In this document: positions 10,094-21,466 of the stretch, in pieces
How positions within the stretch are numbered: position 1 is the stretch's first letter
Layout of the letters: each line of letters starts with the position of its first letter
Assembly (NCBI RefSeq): GCF_014897585.1
Contig: NZ_JABUXW010000009.1
Coordinates: 106,172 to 170,171 of the forward strand
Source of the DNA: Brachybacterium tyrofermentans
GTDB lineage: Bacteria > Actinomycetota > Actinomycetes > Actinomycetales > Dermabacteraceae
Direction: 5' to 3'
Length of the DNA stretch: 64,000 nucleotides
Position numbers and translations under genes: made by a program
The notes under the pieces: model-generated
Database searches by the model: none
Seen by the model: only the letters and a program-made list of their open reading frames with translations
What the model was told of the DNA's origin: nothing

Positions 10094-10935
10094 GTACGAC
10101 CTCGCCCGAGCAGGGAGCCACCGCGCCCGCTCCCGCCGACCTGGCCCCTCCCACCGCTCCGGACCGTCCCTCCGCCCGCCGACCGGAGCCGGCCCCCGCC
10201 CCGCGGATCCGCCGCATCCTCGCCCACACCGTCCTCGAGGCCCGCATCCTGCTCTCCAACGGCGAGCAGCTGCTCGTGGCGATCGCGCTGCCCGCCATGG
10301 TGCTGATCGGCCTGCGGCTGCTGCCGATCGGCCGCCTCGAGGGGGCACAGCCCATCGAGACCGCGCTCGCCGCGACCCTGGGCACCGCGCTGATCTCGAC
10401 GTCCTTCACCTCCCAGGCGATCCAGACCGGCTTCGACCGTCGCAACGGGGTGCTGCGCTGGGTGGCGACCACTCCGCTGGGGCGCGACGGCTATCTGGCG
10501 GGCAAGATCCTCGCCACGCTGCTGGTGCACGTCGTCCAGGTGCTCGTGCTGGGTCTGCTGGGGGTGATCCTGGGGTGGCGACCGAATCTCCTCGAGCTGC
10601 TCGCCGTGGTCCCGGTGTGGCTCCTGGGCACCATCGCCTTCGGATCGCTCGGGCTGCTGGTCGCCGGGCTCCTGCGCACCGAAGCCGTGCTCGCCGTCTC
10701 CAACCTCGTGTTCGTGATCCTGGTCGCCGCCGGCGGCATCGCCTTCCCCACCTCGAGCTATCCGCGGCTGCTGCACAGCCTGGTCGATCTGCTGCCCTCC
10801 GGGGCGCTCGGCGAGCTCCTGCGAGCCTGCCTCGCCGGCGGCGACGTCACCGGCGGATCGATCATCGTGCTCGTGCTCTGGGCCGCCGGGGGCAGCCTCG
10901 CGGTGGCGCGATGGTTCCGCTGGACCTCGGTCTGA
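10090..10935 (+). CDS. ABC-2 type transporter, permease subunit
   Basis: Integral membrane partner of the preceding ATPase (281 residues). A Pro/Ala-rich cytoplasmic N-terminus of about 45 residues is followed by roughly six hydrophobic segments, including QLLVAIALPAMVLIGLRLL, HVVQVLVLGLLGVILGW, LLAVVPVWLLGTIAFGSLGL, AVLAVSNLVFVILVAAGGIA and a C-terminal IIVLVLWAAGGSLAVARWF. The start forms a 4-base overlap with the ATPase stop, so subunit synthesis is coupled. Together they would form a homodimeric ABC-2 exporter of unknown cargo. Confidence 0.9.
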   Translation: MSTTSPEQGATAPAPADLAPPTAPDRPSARRPEPAPAPRIRRILAHTVLEARILLSNGEQLLVAIALPAMVLIGLRLLPIGRLEGAQPIETALAATLGTALISTSFTSQAIQTGFDRRNGVLRWVATTPLGRDGYLAGKILATLLVHVVQVLVLGLLGVILGWRPNLLELLAVVPVWLLGTIAFGSLGLLVAGLLRTEAVLAVSNLVFVILVAAGGIAFPTSSYPRLLHSLVDLLPSGALGELLRACLAGGDVTGGSIIVLVLWAAGGSLAVARWFRWTSV

Positions 10936-11067
10936 GAGCCGCACGACCACCGCGGGGAGCGCGCGGCGTGCCGTCGATGACGCCTCCGCGCCCCGGCATG
11001 CGGACGTTCCTCCGCCCACAGATGTGAAAGGGATCGCCGCGATCACCGGAACCCCAGGCGAAGTTCC

Positions 11068-11073
11068 TACACT
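11068..11073 (+). promoter_or_regulatory. Leaderless -10 element of ctaA
   Basis: TACACT is followed by 7 bases and then the ATG at 11081. There is no usable ribosome binding site (a GGAG lies only 2 bases before the ATG), which fits leaderless translation. Confidence 0.55.
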
Positions 11074-11080
11074 CGGAGCC

Positions 11081-12160
11081 ATGAACGATTCTCCGTCCGT
11101 CGCCGACGAGCAGACGGCCCCCTCCCCCCGGATAGAGCGCGTCGGGCGGATGTCGCTGTCCGGAGAACGCACCCTCGGGCTCTCAGCCACCGCCCGCGCG
11201 CGGATCGCGGCAGTCGTGTTCTGGGGGAACCTCATCTGCCAGATCGGGATCATCGTCTCCGGCGGCGTGGTGCGGCTGACCAGCAGCGGGCTGGGCTGCT
11301 CGACCTGGCCGAACTGCGAGCCCGGCCAGTTCACCCCCGAGCTCACGATGGAATCAGGGATCCATCCCTTCATCGAGTTCGGCAACCGCACGCTCACCGG
11401 GGTGCTCGGCATCTTCGCCGCGGCGCTGCTGCTGATCGCCCTGCTGTGGCTGCGGCACAAGGGTCGCGGCATGCGGTGGCTCGCCCTCACCCCGCTGGCC
11501 GGTACGGCGCTGCAGGCGATCGTCGGCATGGTGGTCGTCAAGGCGGACCTCCACCCGGGTGTCGTCAGCCCGCACTTCCTCATCTCGCCCATCCTGGTGG
11601 CCCTGTCCACGCTGCTCCTGTACCGGCTGTACGACGGCGACGCCCCGCGCAGGCGCTCCGTCGTGCCGACCGCGATGCACTGGATGAGCTGGGCGCTGGG
11701 CGTCATCGGCTTCGCGATCCTCGTGCTCGGCACCCTGGTCACCGGCACCGGGCCGCACTCGGGCGACGACGTCCATCCCGAGCGGCTCCCCTTCGATCCC
11801 CGCACGATCTCGTGGCTGCACGCCGACGCCGTGATGCTGTTCGGCGGCCTCCTCGTCGGTCTGCTCATCGCCCTGCACCTGATCGGTGCCCAGCGCCCCG
11901 CCCGACGGGCCGCCTGGGGGCTCGTCAGCATCACCGCGATCCAGGCCCTGATCGGCTACACGCAGTACTTCACGGGCCTGCCCGAGCTGCTCGTCGGCCT
12001 CCACATGCTCGGTGCCGGCCTGTTCGCCGCCGGCATCGCCTGGGTGGCCGTCTCCCTGTACACCTGGGACTCCCCCAGCCCTGACCTCCATGGATCGGTG
12101 CCCGCCGAGGCCACCGTCGGATCCGACACGACCACTGCTCCCGGGAGGAGCGCACGATGA
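11081..12160 (+). CDS. ctaA: Haem A synthase, COX15/CtaA family
   Basis: Membrane enzyme that oxidises haem O to haem A for the aa3-type cytochrome oxidase. The 359-residue product has about eight transmembrane segments. It has the family histidines in GIHPFIEFGNRTLTG (His95), KADLHPGVVSPHFL, SWLHADAV and GLHMLGAG, and the cysteine pair GLGCSTWPNC (Cys73 and Cys79). I chose the ATG at 11081 over an in-frame GTG at 11024 because a TACACT box is positioned for leaderless transcription from it. Its stop overlaps the next start in an ATGA junction. The oxidase subunit CtaE is encoded far downstream in this window. Confidence 0.94.
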   Translation: MNDSPSVADEQTAPSPRIERVGRMSLSGERTLGLSATARARIAAVVFWGNLICQIGIIVSGGVVRLTSSGLGCSTWPNCEPGQFTPELTMESGIHPFIEFGNRTLTGVLGIFAAALLLIALLWLRHKGRGMRWLALTPLAGTALQAIVGMVVVKADLHPGVVSPHFLISPILVALSTLLLYRLYDGDAPRRRSVVPTAMHWMSWALGVIGFAILVLGTLVTGTGPHSGDDVHPERLPFDPRTISWLHADAVMLFGGLLVGLLIALHLIGAQRPARRAAWGLVSITAIQALIGYTQYFTGLPELLVGLHMLGAGLFAAGIAWVAVSLYTWDSPSPDLHGSVPAEATVGSDTTTAPGRSAR

Positions 12161-12978
12161 TCCTGGGACGACGCCGCCGCGCCGCGAACCCCGACCTGCC
12201 CACTCTCGACCAGGCCCGGCCTGCCGGCGAGTTCGTCGCCTCGGTGCTCTCGCACCTGCGGGAGGTGGTCGACGTCGGCTGGAACCTCCTGGAGGTCGAC
12301 GCCGAGGCCCATCGCCTGATCCGCGAGGCCGGGGCGACGAGCTGCTACATCGACTACCACCCGGTGTTCGGGGCCTCCCCGTTCGGCTACGTCATCTGCA
12401 CCTCGGTCAACGAGGGCGTGCTGCACGGCCGTCCTCATGATCGTGTGCTCGCCGACGGCGACCTGCTCTCCCTCGACTTCGCGGTCGAGGTCGAGGGATG
12501 GGTCGCCGATTCCTGCCTCTCGATCACCGTGGGCACGCCGCGCCCCGAGGACCAGCAGCTGATCCGCGACACCGAGCAGGTGATGTGGGCCGGGATCGAC
12601 CAGGTGCGGGCCGGGGCCACGGTGGGCGACATCGGGCACGCGGTGATGAACCAGGCGCATTCCCTGGGGTACCTGATCAACGACCGCTTCGGCGGGCACG
12701 GCGTGGGCCGGACCATGCACGAGGCACCGTTCGTCCCGAACCACGGCACCCCCGGCGGCGGCGCCGAGCTCGTGGCCGGTCAGCTCATCACGGTCGAGCC
12801 CTTCCTGATCCCCACCACCGCCGATCTGGTCGTGGATGAGACCGACGGCTGGACGCAGCTGGCCGTCGACGGCTCGCGCGGTGCGCATGCCGAGCACACG
12901 CTGCAGGTGACCGACGGCGACCCGATCATCCTCACCGCACGGTCCGACGATCCCTCGCCGCGGAGCTCCCAGGTCTGA
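12157..12978 (+). CDS. map: Type I methionine aminopeptidase-like M24 peptidase
   Basis: Removes N-terminal methionine from nascent proteins using a two-metal site. The 273-residue product shows the metal ligands in order: Asp in SLDFAVEVEGW, Asp in VADSCLS, His in GGHGVGRTMHE, Glu in ITVEPFLI and Glu in AHAEHTLQVT. It begins with an arginine-rich stretch and starts within the ctaA stop (ATGA overlap), so it is co-translated with ctaA. It converges on dxs with only 4 bases between stops. A second map elsewhere, such as in the ribosomal-protein cluster, is usual, so this may be the accessory copy. Confidence 0.92.
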   Translation: MILGRRRRAANPDLPTLDQARPAGEFVASVLSHLREVVDVGWNLLEVDAEAHRLIREAGATSCYIDYHPVFGASPFGYVICTSVNEGVLHGRPHDRVLADGDLLSLDFAVEVEGWVADSCLSITVGTPRPEDQQLIRDTEQVMWAGIDQVRAGATVGDIGHAVMNQAHSLGYLINDRFGGHGVGRTMHEAPFVPNHGTPGGGAELVAGQLITVEPFLIPTTADLVVDETDGWTQLAVDGSRGAHAEHTLQVTDGDPIILTARSDDPSPRSSQV

Positions 12979-12982
12979 GGCC

Positions 12983-14872
12983 CTACTGCAGGATCGCGTC
13001 GATGGCCCGGGAGATCCCGGCCGCGTCCAGCCCCTGATCGGCCAGGATCGCGCCGCGCTTGGCCTGCGGGATGAACACCTGGGCCACGCCGAGGGTCCGC
13101 ACCGGGGGCGTCGGAGCGCTCACCGTGGCTCGTTCCCCGAGGGCCTGGGCGATCGCCGTCCCGATGCCTCGCGACCCGACGCCGTCCTCGAGCGTCACGA
13201 CCGCCCGCGCCCGGGCGGCGAGGTCCAGCAGCGGCGGCGCGATCGGCAGCGCGCGCATAGGATCCAGCACCACGATGTTGCGTGAGCCGTCGTCAGCGCG
13301 GGCGGCCTCCACGGCCCGATCGGCCAGAGCACCGATGCTGAGGACCAGGACGTCGATCGGAGCTTCGACGTCCCCGGCGAGGACGTCCCCGGCGGGAACG
13401 GCGACGAGGGCCGGGACCTCGGGCGGGCAGGCGCCCTTGGGATAGCGCACCAGCGAGGGGCCCTCGACGGCCACGGCTGAGGCGACCGCCGCATCCAGAC
13501 GGGCGGCGTCGCGGGGGGCCCACACCTGCAGCCCAGGGATCTGCGCCGCCACGGAGAGATCCCAGATGCCGTGATGGCTGGGTCCGTCGTCACCGGTCAC
13601 GCCAGCGCGATCCAGGGTGATCGTGACGTCCTCCCCATGGAGGGCGACATCCAGCAGCAGCTGATCGAAGGCGCGGTTCAGGAAGGTCGCATACAGGCCG
13701 ACGATGGGCTTCGCCCCGCCCCGGGAGAGGCCGGAGGCCGTGTCCAGCGCGAGCTGCTCCGCGATGCCGACGTCGATCACGCGCGAGGGCATCTCGCGCT
13801 GCAGCGGAGTCAGTCCCACCGGGTCGACCATCGCCGCGCTGAGGGCGACCACCCGGTCATCGGCGCGAGCCGCGTCGAGGATCGCAGCGCCGACGCGGGC
13901 GGTCCACGTCTCCGCAGTCTCCGCGCGCACGGGAGCATCACCGGGCAGCACGACATCCGGCTCACGGGCCGGTTCCAGCTCGAACGGACCGGTCGCGTGC
14001 CAATGGTCGGTCGCATCGTCCTCGGCGCGGGCGAAGCCCGCTCCCTTGCGCGTCACCACGTGCAGCACGACTCCGGCCAGGGAGGGGTCCTCAGCGGCCT
14101 CGCGGGCGAGCTCGAGGGCCTGCGCCAGGGCCACGTGGTCATGGCCGTCGACCGGGCCGAGGTAGGTCAGGCCGAGAGAGGTGAACACATCGGCGCCCGC
14201 GGTGACGACGCCCTCGCGCAGCGCCTCCAGATGGTGGGCGAGGCCGCCGACGGTCGGGGCATAAGAGCGGGTGTTGTCGTTGAGCACCACGATGGTGCGG
14301 GAACCGGTGTCGGAGGCGAGCACGTTGAGCGCTTCGAGACCGACGCCGCCGGTCAGGGCGCCGTCACCGATCACGGCGACGGAGACGCCCTCCTCGCCGG
14401 CGAGGCGGTGCGCCCGGTCGATGCCGTGGGCCCAGGCGATGGAGCCCGAGGCATGGGAGTTCTCGACCACGTCGTGCGCAGATTCCCCGCGGTCTGGATA
14501 GCCGGACACTCCCCCGGCGGTGCGGAGCCCGGGGAGTTCGGCGCGCCCGGTGAGCATCTTGTGGACGTAGGCCTGGTGGCCGGTGTCGAAGACGATGGCC
14601 TCGTGCGGAGAATGGATCTCGCGGTGCAGGGCGATGGTCAGTTCGACGACGCCGAGGTTCGGTCCCAGATGACCCCCGCTGTGCGAGGTGATCTCCACCA
14701 GCCGTCGCCGCAGGGTGCGGGCGAGGCCCGGAAGGGCCGTGGCCGGCAGGGCGCGCAGGTCCGCGGGGCTCGCCGGGATCTCCACGGCGCGAGGGCCGGC
14801 CGTCTCCGCGGAAGGGAGTGCGGAGGGGAGGGCAACGGCTTCCTGCACGGGATGCTCTCGGGTCGTCGACAC
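12983..14872 (-). CDS. dxs: 1-Deoxy-D-xylulose-5-phosphate synthase
   Basis: First enzyme of the MEP isoprenoid pathway: condenses pyruvate and glyceraldehyde 3-phosphate to DXP using thiamine diphosphate. The 629-residue product has SGGHLGPNLGVVEL with the catalytic-site histidine, the ThDP-binding VIGDGALTGG, the pyrimidine-domain motif IDVGIAEQLAL and the C-terminal transketolase domain. I chose the GTG at 14872 because GGAGG lies 7 bases upstream; the open frame continues 30 codons farther but without a site. It provides precursors for the polyprenyl synthase encoded at 44 kb. Confidence 0.96.
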   Translation of the reverse strand: MSTTREHPVQEAVALPSALPSAETAGPRAVEIPASPADLRALPATALPGLARTLRRRLVEITSHSGGHLGPNLGVVELTIALHREIHSPHEAIVFDTGHQAYVHKMLTGRAELPGLRTAGGVSGYPDRGESAHDVVENSHASGSIAWAHGIDRAHRLAGEEGVSVAVIGDGALTGGVGLEALNVLASDTGSRTIVVLNDNTRSYAPTVGGLAHHLEALREGVVTAGADVFTSLGLTYLGPVDGHDHVALAQALELAREAAEDPSLAGVVLHVVTRKGAGFARAEDDATDHWHATGPFELEPAREPDVVLPGDAPVRAETAETWTARVGAAILDAARADDRVVALSAAMVDPVGLTPLQREMPSRVIDVGIAEQLALDTASGLSRGGAKPIVGLYATFLNRAFDQLLLDVALHGEDVTITLDRAGVTGDDGPSHHGIWDLSVAAQIPGLQVWAPRDAARLDAAVASAVAVEGPSLVRYPKGACPPEVPALVAVPAGDVLAGDVEAPIDVLVLSIGALADRAVEAARADDGSRNIVVLDPMRALPIAPPLLDLAARARAVVTLEDGVGSRGIGTAIAQALGERATVSAPTPPVRTLGVAQVFIPQAKRGAILADQGLDAAGISRAIDAILQ

Positions 14873-15130
14873 GGGCGATCCTCCATCGGCCTGGGGACGG
14901 GACTCGACCAGCGTACGTCGTCCTGACCTGTACAGACGGGAGGCATGGTCACATCTGTGCACATCTTCACCGGGGATTCACGGGCCGGGTCGACGGTGTG
15001 CATCACGGTGCACAGACCTCGCGCAATCGTGCATTCCGTGGCCTCCCGTGGCACTCGTCGGCCGACGGACACCCGCCAGAGGACGGACGCACACCACTGG
15101 GCGGGTCCTCCCCTGGCTGTCGTCGCCCTC
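14873..15130. promoter_or_regulatory. dxs upstream region with spaced inverted TCTGTGCAC arms
   Basis: A TACGCT -10-like box on the minus strand (14910-14915) lies suitably upstream of the dxs ribosome binding site. Farther upstream TCTGTGCAC (14954-14962) recurs as its exact complement GTGCACAGA (15008-15016), 45 bases apart. The arms could be operator half sites or chance. No gene is seen here. Confidence 0.35.
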
Positions 15131-16744
15131 TCAGCGCCGCTGCAGGATCACTGACCCGTACTCCCTCGTCGTCACGAGCAGCGAGTCCTCGCCGACGGCG
15201 CTGATGTCCTCGACGTGGGCGTCGGCCATCGCTGTAGCCAGCTCGCCGGAGCGCTCCCCGGTGCGGGCATCGACCATGTACTCCCGATCGGTGCCCGGGA
15301 GGAACAGCTTCCCGTCGACGGCGACGGCCGAGTTCAGCCAGAGCGGCTGAGTCTCGTCAGCTGTCTCGTCGATCGTCCACAGCTCCTCCCCGGTGGCCGC
15401 GTCGAGGGCCGTGACCACCTGCGGTGCGGTGTGCACGAGAACGACATCACCGAGAACCCGCAGGTATCGGTCGACGCTGCTGCCGGCGAAGTCACCTCCG
15501 GTGTCGGCGGCCGGGGCTTCCCAGAGCTGCTTGCCCTGAGCATCGAGCATCCTCAGGGTCACGGCGGACGATCCGTGCTCCGGATCATCCGAGGACGGCT
15601 CGAACTCTCCGAGCTCGGCCACCAGCACCCCTGAGGCGTCCCCGGGCATCCCGCTCACGCCGGAGACGAACGCGATCCGGTCCCCGGGATCGCCGTACGA
15701 CCACAGCGGTTCGCCGGTGTCCATGCTGAACGCCTCGACCGGCACCTGGCCGGACGGGAAGTCGGTGCCCGACTGCCCCAGGGAGAAGGCGCTGCCGGAA
15801 CCGCCGACGAAGGAGGTCGTGTAGGTGAGGAAGAACCCTCCCTGCAGGGTCACGAGGGGCTGGGGGCGAAACCGGTCCAGGCCGTCGCCGGTCTCGTGGT
15901 CCAGCGCCGGCAGGGAACGGCTGAAGCCCTGGGACAGCTCAGGAACGGTGACCTGCTGGATGGCGCGCTCACCGACCTCCTGGTCCTCGTCGTCGCCCAT
16001 CGGATTCCAGCTCTCGGTGCCGACCACCAAGCCGGCGTCGGTGCTGCCCGCGCCATAGCCGGGGAATCCTTCGAACCGCTGACACCCCTGTCTCGCACCG
16101 GTTCCCGCGTCGAGACTGAGCAGGTCCGTCCACCGGTCCCCCTCGAAAAAGCCGCCGCGCACGATCCGGTTGGCGAGGATCAGGTGGTCACCGTGCTCGT
16201 ACACCGCCGCGTCTCGGCCTGTGTCCAGATTCCAGTTCCACGCGGGAGCTCCGGTGGAGGGATCGATCGCGGCGATCCGGTGCAGCCCCCCTTCCCCGCG
16301 AACATCCATCCGGATCAGCCCGCCCTGAGCGTCCGCGCCGACCTCGACGCTCTCGCCCTCCTCGGAGGAGAGCCGTGCGCTGCCGGGGATCTCCCTCACC
16401 GGTTCGTAGCCGAGCTGCCGAGCCAATTCCTCGACGTGGGCGCGATGGTCGTCCAGATCGAGCTCCTCGTCTGGCTCGTGCGTGGCCTCACCCCAGCTCG
16501 AGCTCAGAGAGTCGACGCTCTGCGCGTCCCCCTGGGACAGCCCGCGCCCGCAGTCGATACCGGTGGAGTCCCATGCCCTCGCGACCCATTCCGGTCGAGC
16601 GGCACCGAGGACCAGGCCGGCCACCATGAGCGCACCTGCCGCGCCGGCTGCCCACGGCGCCCACGGCCGCCGGGAAGTGGTCGGTGCGGCTGAGTCTCCC
16701 GGTGCCTCGTCAGCAGTGCCCGTGCTCTCGCTGTTCCCTGTCAT
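15131..16744 (-). CDS. Membrane-anchored PQQ-like beta-propeller protein, function unknown
   Basis: A 537-residue protein with a short acidic cytoplasmic N-terminus, one hydrophobic anchor (AAGAAGALMVAGLVLGAA, residues about 33-50) and a large extracytoplasmic part. That part contains repeated propeller-blade motifs, such as AIDPSTGAPAWNWNLDTG, AFSMDTGEPLWSYGDPG and ALDAATGEELWTIDE, typical of PQQ-binding-like quinoprotein repeats. There is no sign that it binds PQQ or is an enzyme; many such actinobacterial proteins are uncharacterised. It is a single gene with a leaderless-type promoter. Two cysteines (IDCGRG and QGCQRF) could form a disulfide. Confidence 0.8.
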   Translation of the reverse strand: MTGNSESTGTADEAPGDSAAPTTSRRPWAPWAAGAAGALMVAGLVLGAARPEWVARAWDSTGIDCGRGLSQGDAQSVDSLSSSWGEATHEPDEELDLDDHRAHVEELARQLGYEPVREIPGSARLSSEEGESVEVGADAQGGLIRMDVRGEGGLHRIAAIDPSTGAPAWNWNLDTGRDAAVYEHGDHLILANRIVRGGFFEGDRWTDLLSLDAGTGARQGCQRFEGFPGYGAGSTDAGLVVGTESWNPMGDDEDQEVGERAIQQVTVPELSQGFSRSLPALDHETGDGLDRFRPQPLVTLQGGFFLTYTTSFVGGSGSAFSLGQSGTDFPSGQVPVEAFSMDTGEPLWSYGDPGDRIAFVSGVSGMPGDASGVLVAELGEFEPSSDDPEHGSSAVTLRMLDAQGKQLWEAPAADTGGDFAGSSVDRYLRVLGDVVLVHTAPQVVTALDAATGEELWTIDETADETQPLWLNSAVAVDGKLFLPGTDREYMVDARTGERSGELATAMADAHVEDISAVGEDSLLVTTREYGSVILQRR

Positions 16745-16752
16745 CGCGCGCC

Positions 16753-16758
16753 ATCGTA
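16753..16758 (-). promoter_or_regulatory. Leaderless -10 element of the propeller protein gene
   Basis: TACGAT on the minus strand is separated from the ATG at 16744 by 8 bases, with no ribosome binding site between them. Confidence 0.5.
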
Positions 16759-16862
16759 GCGTCCGGTGGCTCGTCGCCGAGGGTTCTCGCTGCCATCAGC
16801 CGATCAGCCGACCGGCTGCATCTGCCTCTCAGCGCCCGCCCGCCGGCCATCCCCGTGAACGC

Positions 16863-16901
16863 CAGATCGCCCCACCCAGCAACGCTGAGTGGGGCGATCT
16901 G
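16863..16901 (-). terminator. Terminator downstream of acnA
   Basis: An 18-bp stem with one mismatch (16863-16880 with 16884-16901) and an AAC loop lies 68 bases after the acnA stop. No U-tract is evident. Confidence 0.75.
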
Positions 16902-16968
16902 CTCGACTGCTGCGACGTCACGGCACGTGATCGTGCCGGCGCCAGAGCCGGTCTCTACCGGGGCGTCC

Positions 16969-19761
<2,793 letters not shown>

Positions 19762-19910
19762 GGGGTGAACTCCTTGGGTTGGGGCGACCCCTCCATCGTA
19801 GGCTCGTCCGCCGCTGCGGACAGCCCGACGCGGCGACCGTCGCGAGGACGGGCGGGGTGCGGGGTGATCAGAGGTCTCCGGGGGACGTCTTCCCGGGGTC
19901 GCCCGGGAGG

Positions 19911-19934
19911 TATCTTGAAGTCAAGATAAGTCTA
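19911..19934 (-). promoter_or_regulatory. acnA promoter -10 with palindromic operator
   Basis: On the minus strand TAGACT (19929-19934) is a good -10 box, and directly downstream lies the perfect palindrome TATCTTGA-N2-TCAAGATA (19911-19928), covering the expected start of transcription. An AT-rich 18-base palindrome in such a GC-rich genome is very unlikely by chance. A bound repressor there would block transcription start. The cognate regulator is not encoded next to acnA. Confidence 0.7.
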
Positions 19935-19986
19935 CCACGGCGCGAGGTCTCTCCCGGACGACCCGCCCACCACGATCGGTCGTCCC

Positions 19987-21303
19987 TCAGGCGCGCTCGA
20001 GCACCGTCACGGACTCGACGTGGTGCGTATGCGGGAACAGATCGAAGGCCCGCAGGTCCACGATCTTCCAGCCGGCCTTCTCCGCGAGGGCCAGGTCGCG
20101 CGCGAGGGTCGAGGGCTCGCAGGACACGTAGACGATGCGCTGGCGCACGCTCTTGGCGAGCAGTCCGATGAGCTCCGCGCCGGCGCCGCTGCGCGGCGGA
20201 TCGAGCACGACGACGTCGACGCCGCCGCGCCGGGCGCGCACCCAGTCGACGACGTCGGCCGTGGCGGTGGAGACCTGCGGCAGGTCCTCGAGGTTCTCGG
20301 CGGCGAGCTGCGAGGCTCGCCGGTTGCCCTCGACGGTGATCACGGTGCCCTCGTGCCCGACCTGCTGGGCCGCGGTGGCCGCGAAGAGGCCGACCCCGCC
20401 GTAGAGGTCCCAGGCGCTGCCGCCGTGCGGCGCCTTCAACGTGCGCTCGACGACCTCGCTGAGCAGCTCGGCGGCGCGACGGTGCCCCTGCCAGAACCCG
20501 GTGGCGCTGACGCTGAACAGGCGCTCGCCGACGCGCTCGTGCACCAGGCCGTCACCGCGCAGGGGGACCAGGCCGCGACCGGTGCGCACGGAGACGTCCG
20601 CGTCCCCCCAGGACTCGGGGATGACGACGGAGGCCGGATCCAGATCACGACCGATCAGCACCACGGAGGCGGGCCCGGCGGACGGTGCGACGGCGTCGAC
20701 GGCCTCGGTCCCCTCGGGGGCCGTCCACTCCCCCAGCCGCAGGTCCCGGATCTCGGGGGACGCCAGAGGGTTCTCCCCGGCATCGCGGACGTCGTGGGAG
20801 CGCCATCCGCGCATCCCCACCCGGCCCTCGTCGTCCACGGCGAAGCGCACCCGCGTGCGTGATCCGAGGCCGTCGAGGTCGTGGGGCGCGGGCTCGACCT
20901 GTACCTGCTCGATCGGATAGCTGGTCACACCGGCGCGCCGCAGCAGCTCCTGCATGACCTCGCTGGCGATGCGACGCTGGGCGGGCAGCGCGATGTGCGC
21001 CCATTCGGCGCCGCCGACGCCGTCCACCGAGGATTCCTCCCAGATGGTCGGGACGCGGTCCACGCCGGCCTCGAGCACGTCGATGGCCTCGGCGCGCCAG
21101 AAGCGGGCGTCGGCCTGCTTCTCGGGGTCGTCCAGGAGGCGGGCCGTGACGGTCTCCCCCGGGGCCGTCCCGCGCACGAACACCACGCGACCTTCGTGAC
21201 GCGCCACGAAGGTGCCGCCCGCGGCAGGTGGCCCGATGGTCAGGGTGAGGAGCCGTCCGCCTGCAGTGGGGGTGCTCGACATCGGCTCGGCCTCCATGCT
21301 CAT
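19987..21303 (-). CDS. Class I SAM-dependent RNA methyltransferase, TrmA/RumA family with TRAM domain
   Basis: Predicted to methylate C5 of a uridine in tRNA or rRNA. In 438 residues, the N-terminal TRAM/OB region (about 15-75) is followed by the catalytic Rossmann domain. Motif I is WDLYGGVGLFA, the DPPRSG motif is VVLDPPRSGAG and the nucleophilic cysteine is in VYVSCEPSTLARDL. The N-terminal four-cysteine cluster of RumA is missing, so it has no Fe-S cluster. I start at the ATG at 21303 with GGGAG upstream; MSSTPTAGG, seven codons later with GGAGG upstream, is also plausible. It resembles Rv2689c in type and neighbourhood. The exact RNA target cannot be told. Confidence 0.9.
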   Translation of the reverse strand: MSMEAEPMSSTPTAGGRLLTLTIGPPAAGGTFVARHEGRVVFVRGTAPGETVTARLLDDPEKQADARFWRAEAIDVLEAGVDRVPTIWEESSVDGVGGAEWAHIALPAQRRIASEVMQELLRRAGVTSYPIEQVQVEPAPHDLDGLGSRTRVRFAVDDEGRVGMRGWRSHDVRDAGENPLASPEIRDLRLGEWTAPEGTEAVDAVAPSAGPASVVLIGRDLDPASVVIPESWGDADVSVRTGRGLVPLRGDGLVHERVGERLFSVSATGFWQGHRRAAELLSEVVERTLKAPHGGSAWDLYGGVGLFAATAAQQVGHEGTVITVEGNRRASQLAAENLEDLPQVSTATADVVDWVRARRGGVDVVVLDPPRSGAGAELIGLLAKSVRQRIVYVSCEPSTLARDLALAEKAGWKIVDLRAFDLFPHTHHVESVTVLERA

Positions 21304-21445
21304 CGTCCGCTCCCTCTCCGTCCACGGGGCGGTCACGCCCTCGCGGACCACCGCTGCCCGGTCTCGTGATGTTCTCCGGCCGCGACCTGTGCCGGGCGGA
21401 GTCTCGTCGGGTCCAGTGTCCCACCAGGCGGACCGATCCGGGAAC

Positions 21446-21466
21446 ACCGGCGCTCCGGAGCGCGGT
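21446..21466 (-). terminator. Hairpin at the end of the dut-DUF3710-DUF3159 operon
   Basis: GCGCTCCGGAGCGC (21450-21463) is a perfect palindrome flanked by ACC and GGT, abutting the DUF3159 stop codon. A short GC-rich stem without a U-run. Confidence 0.4.
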
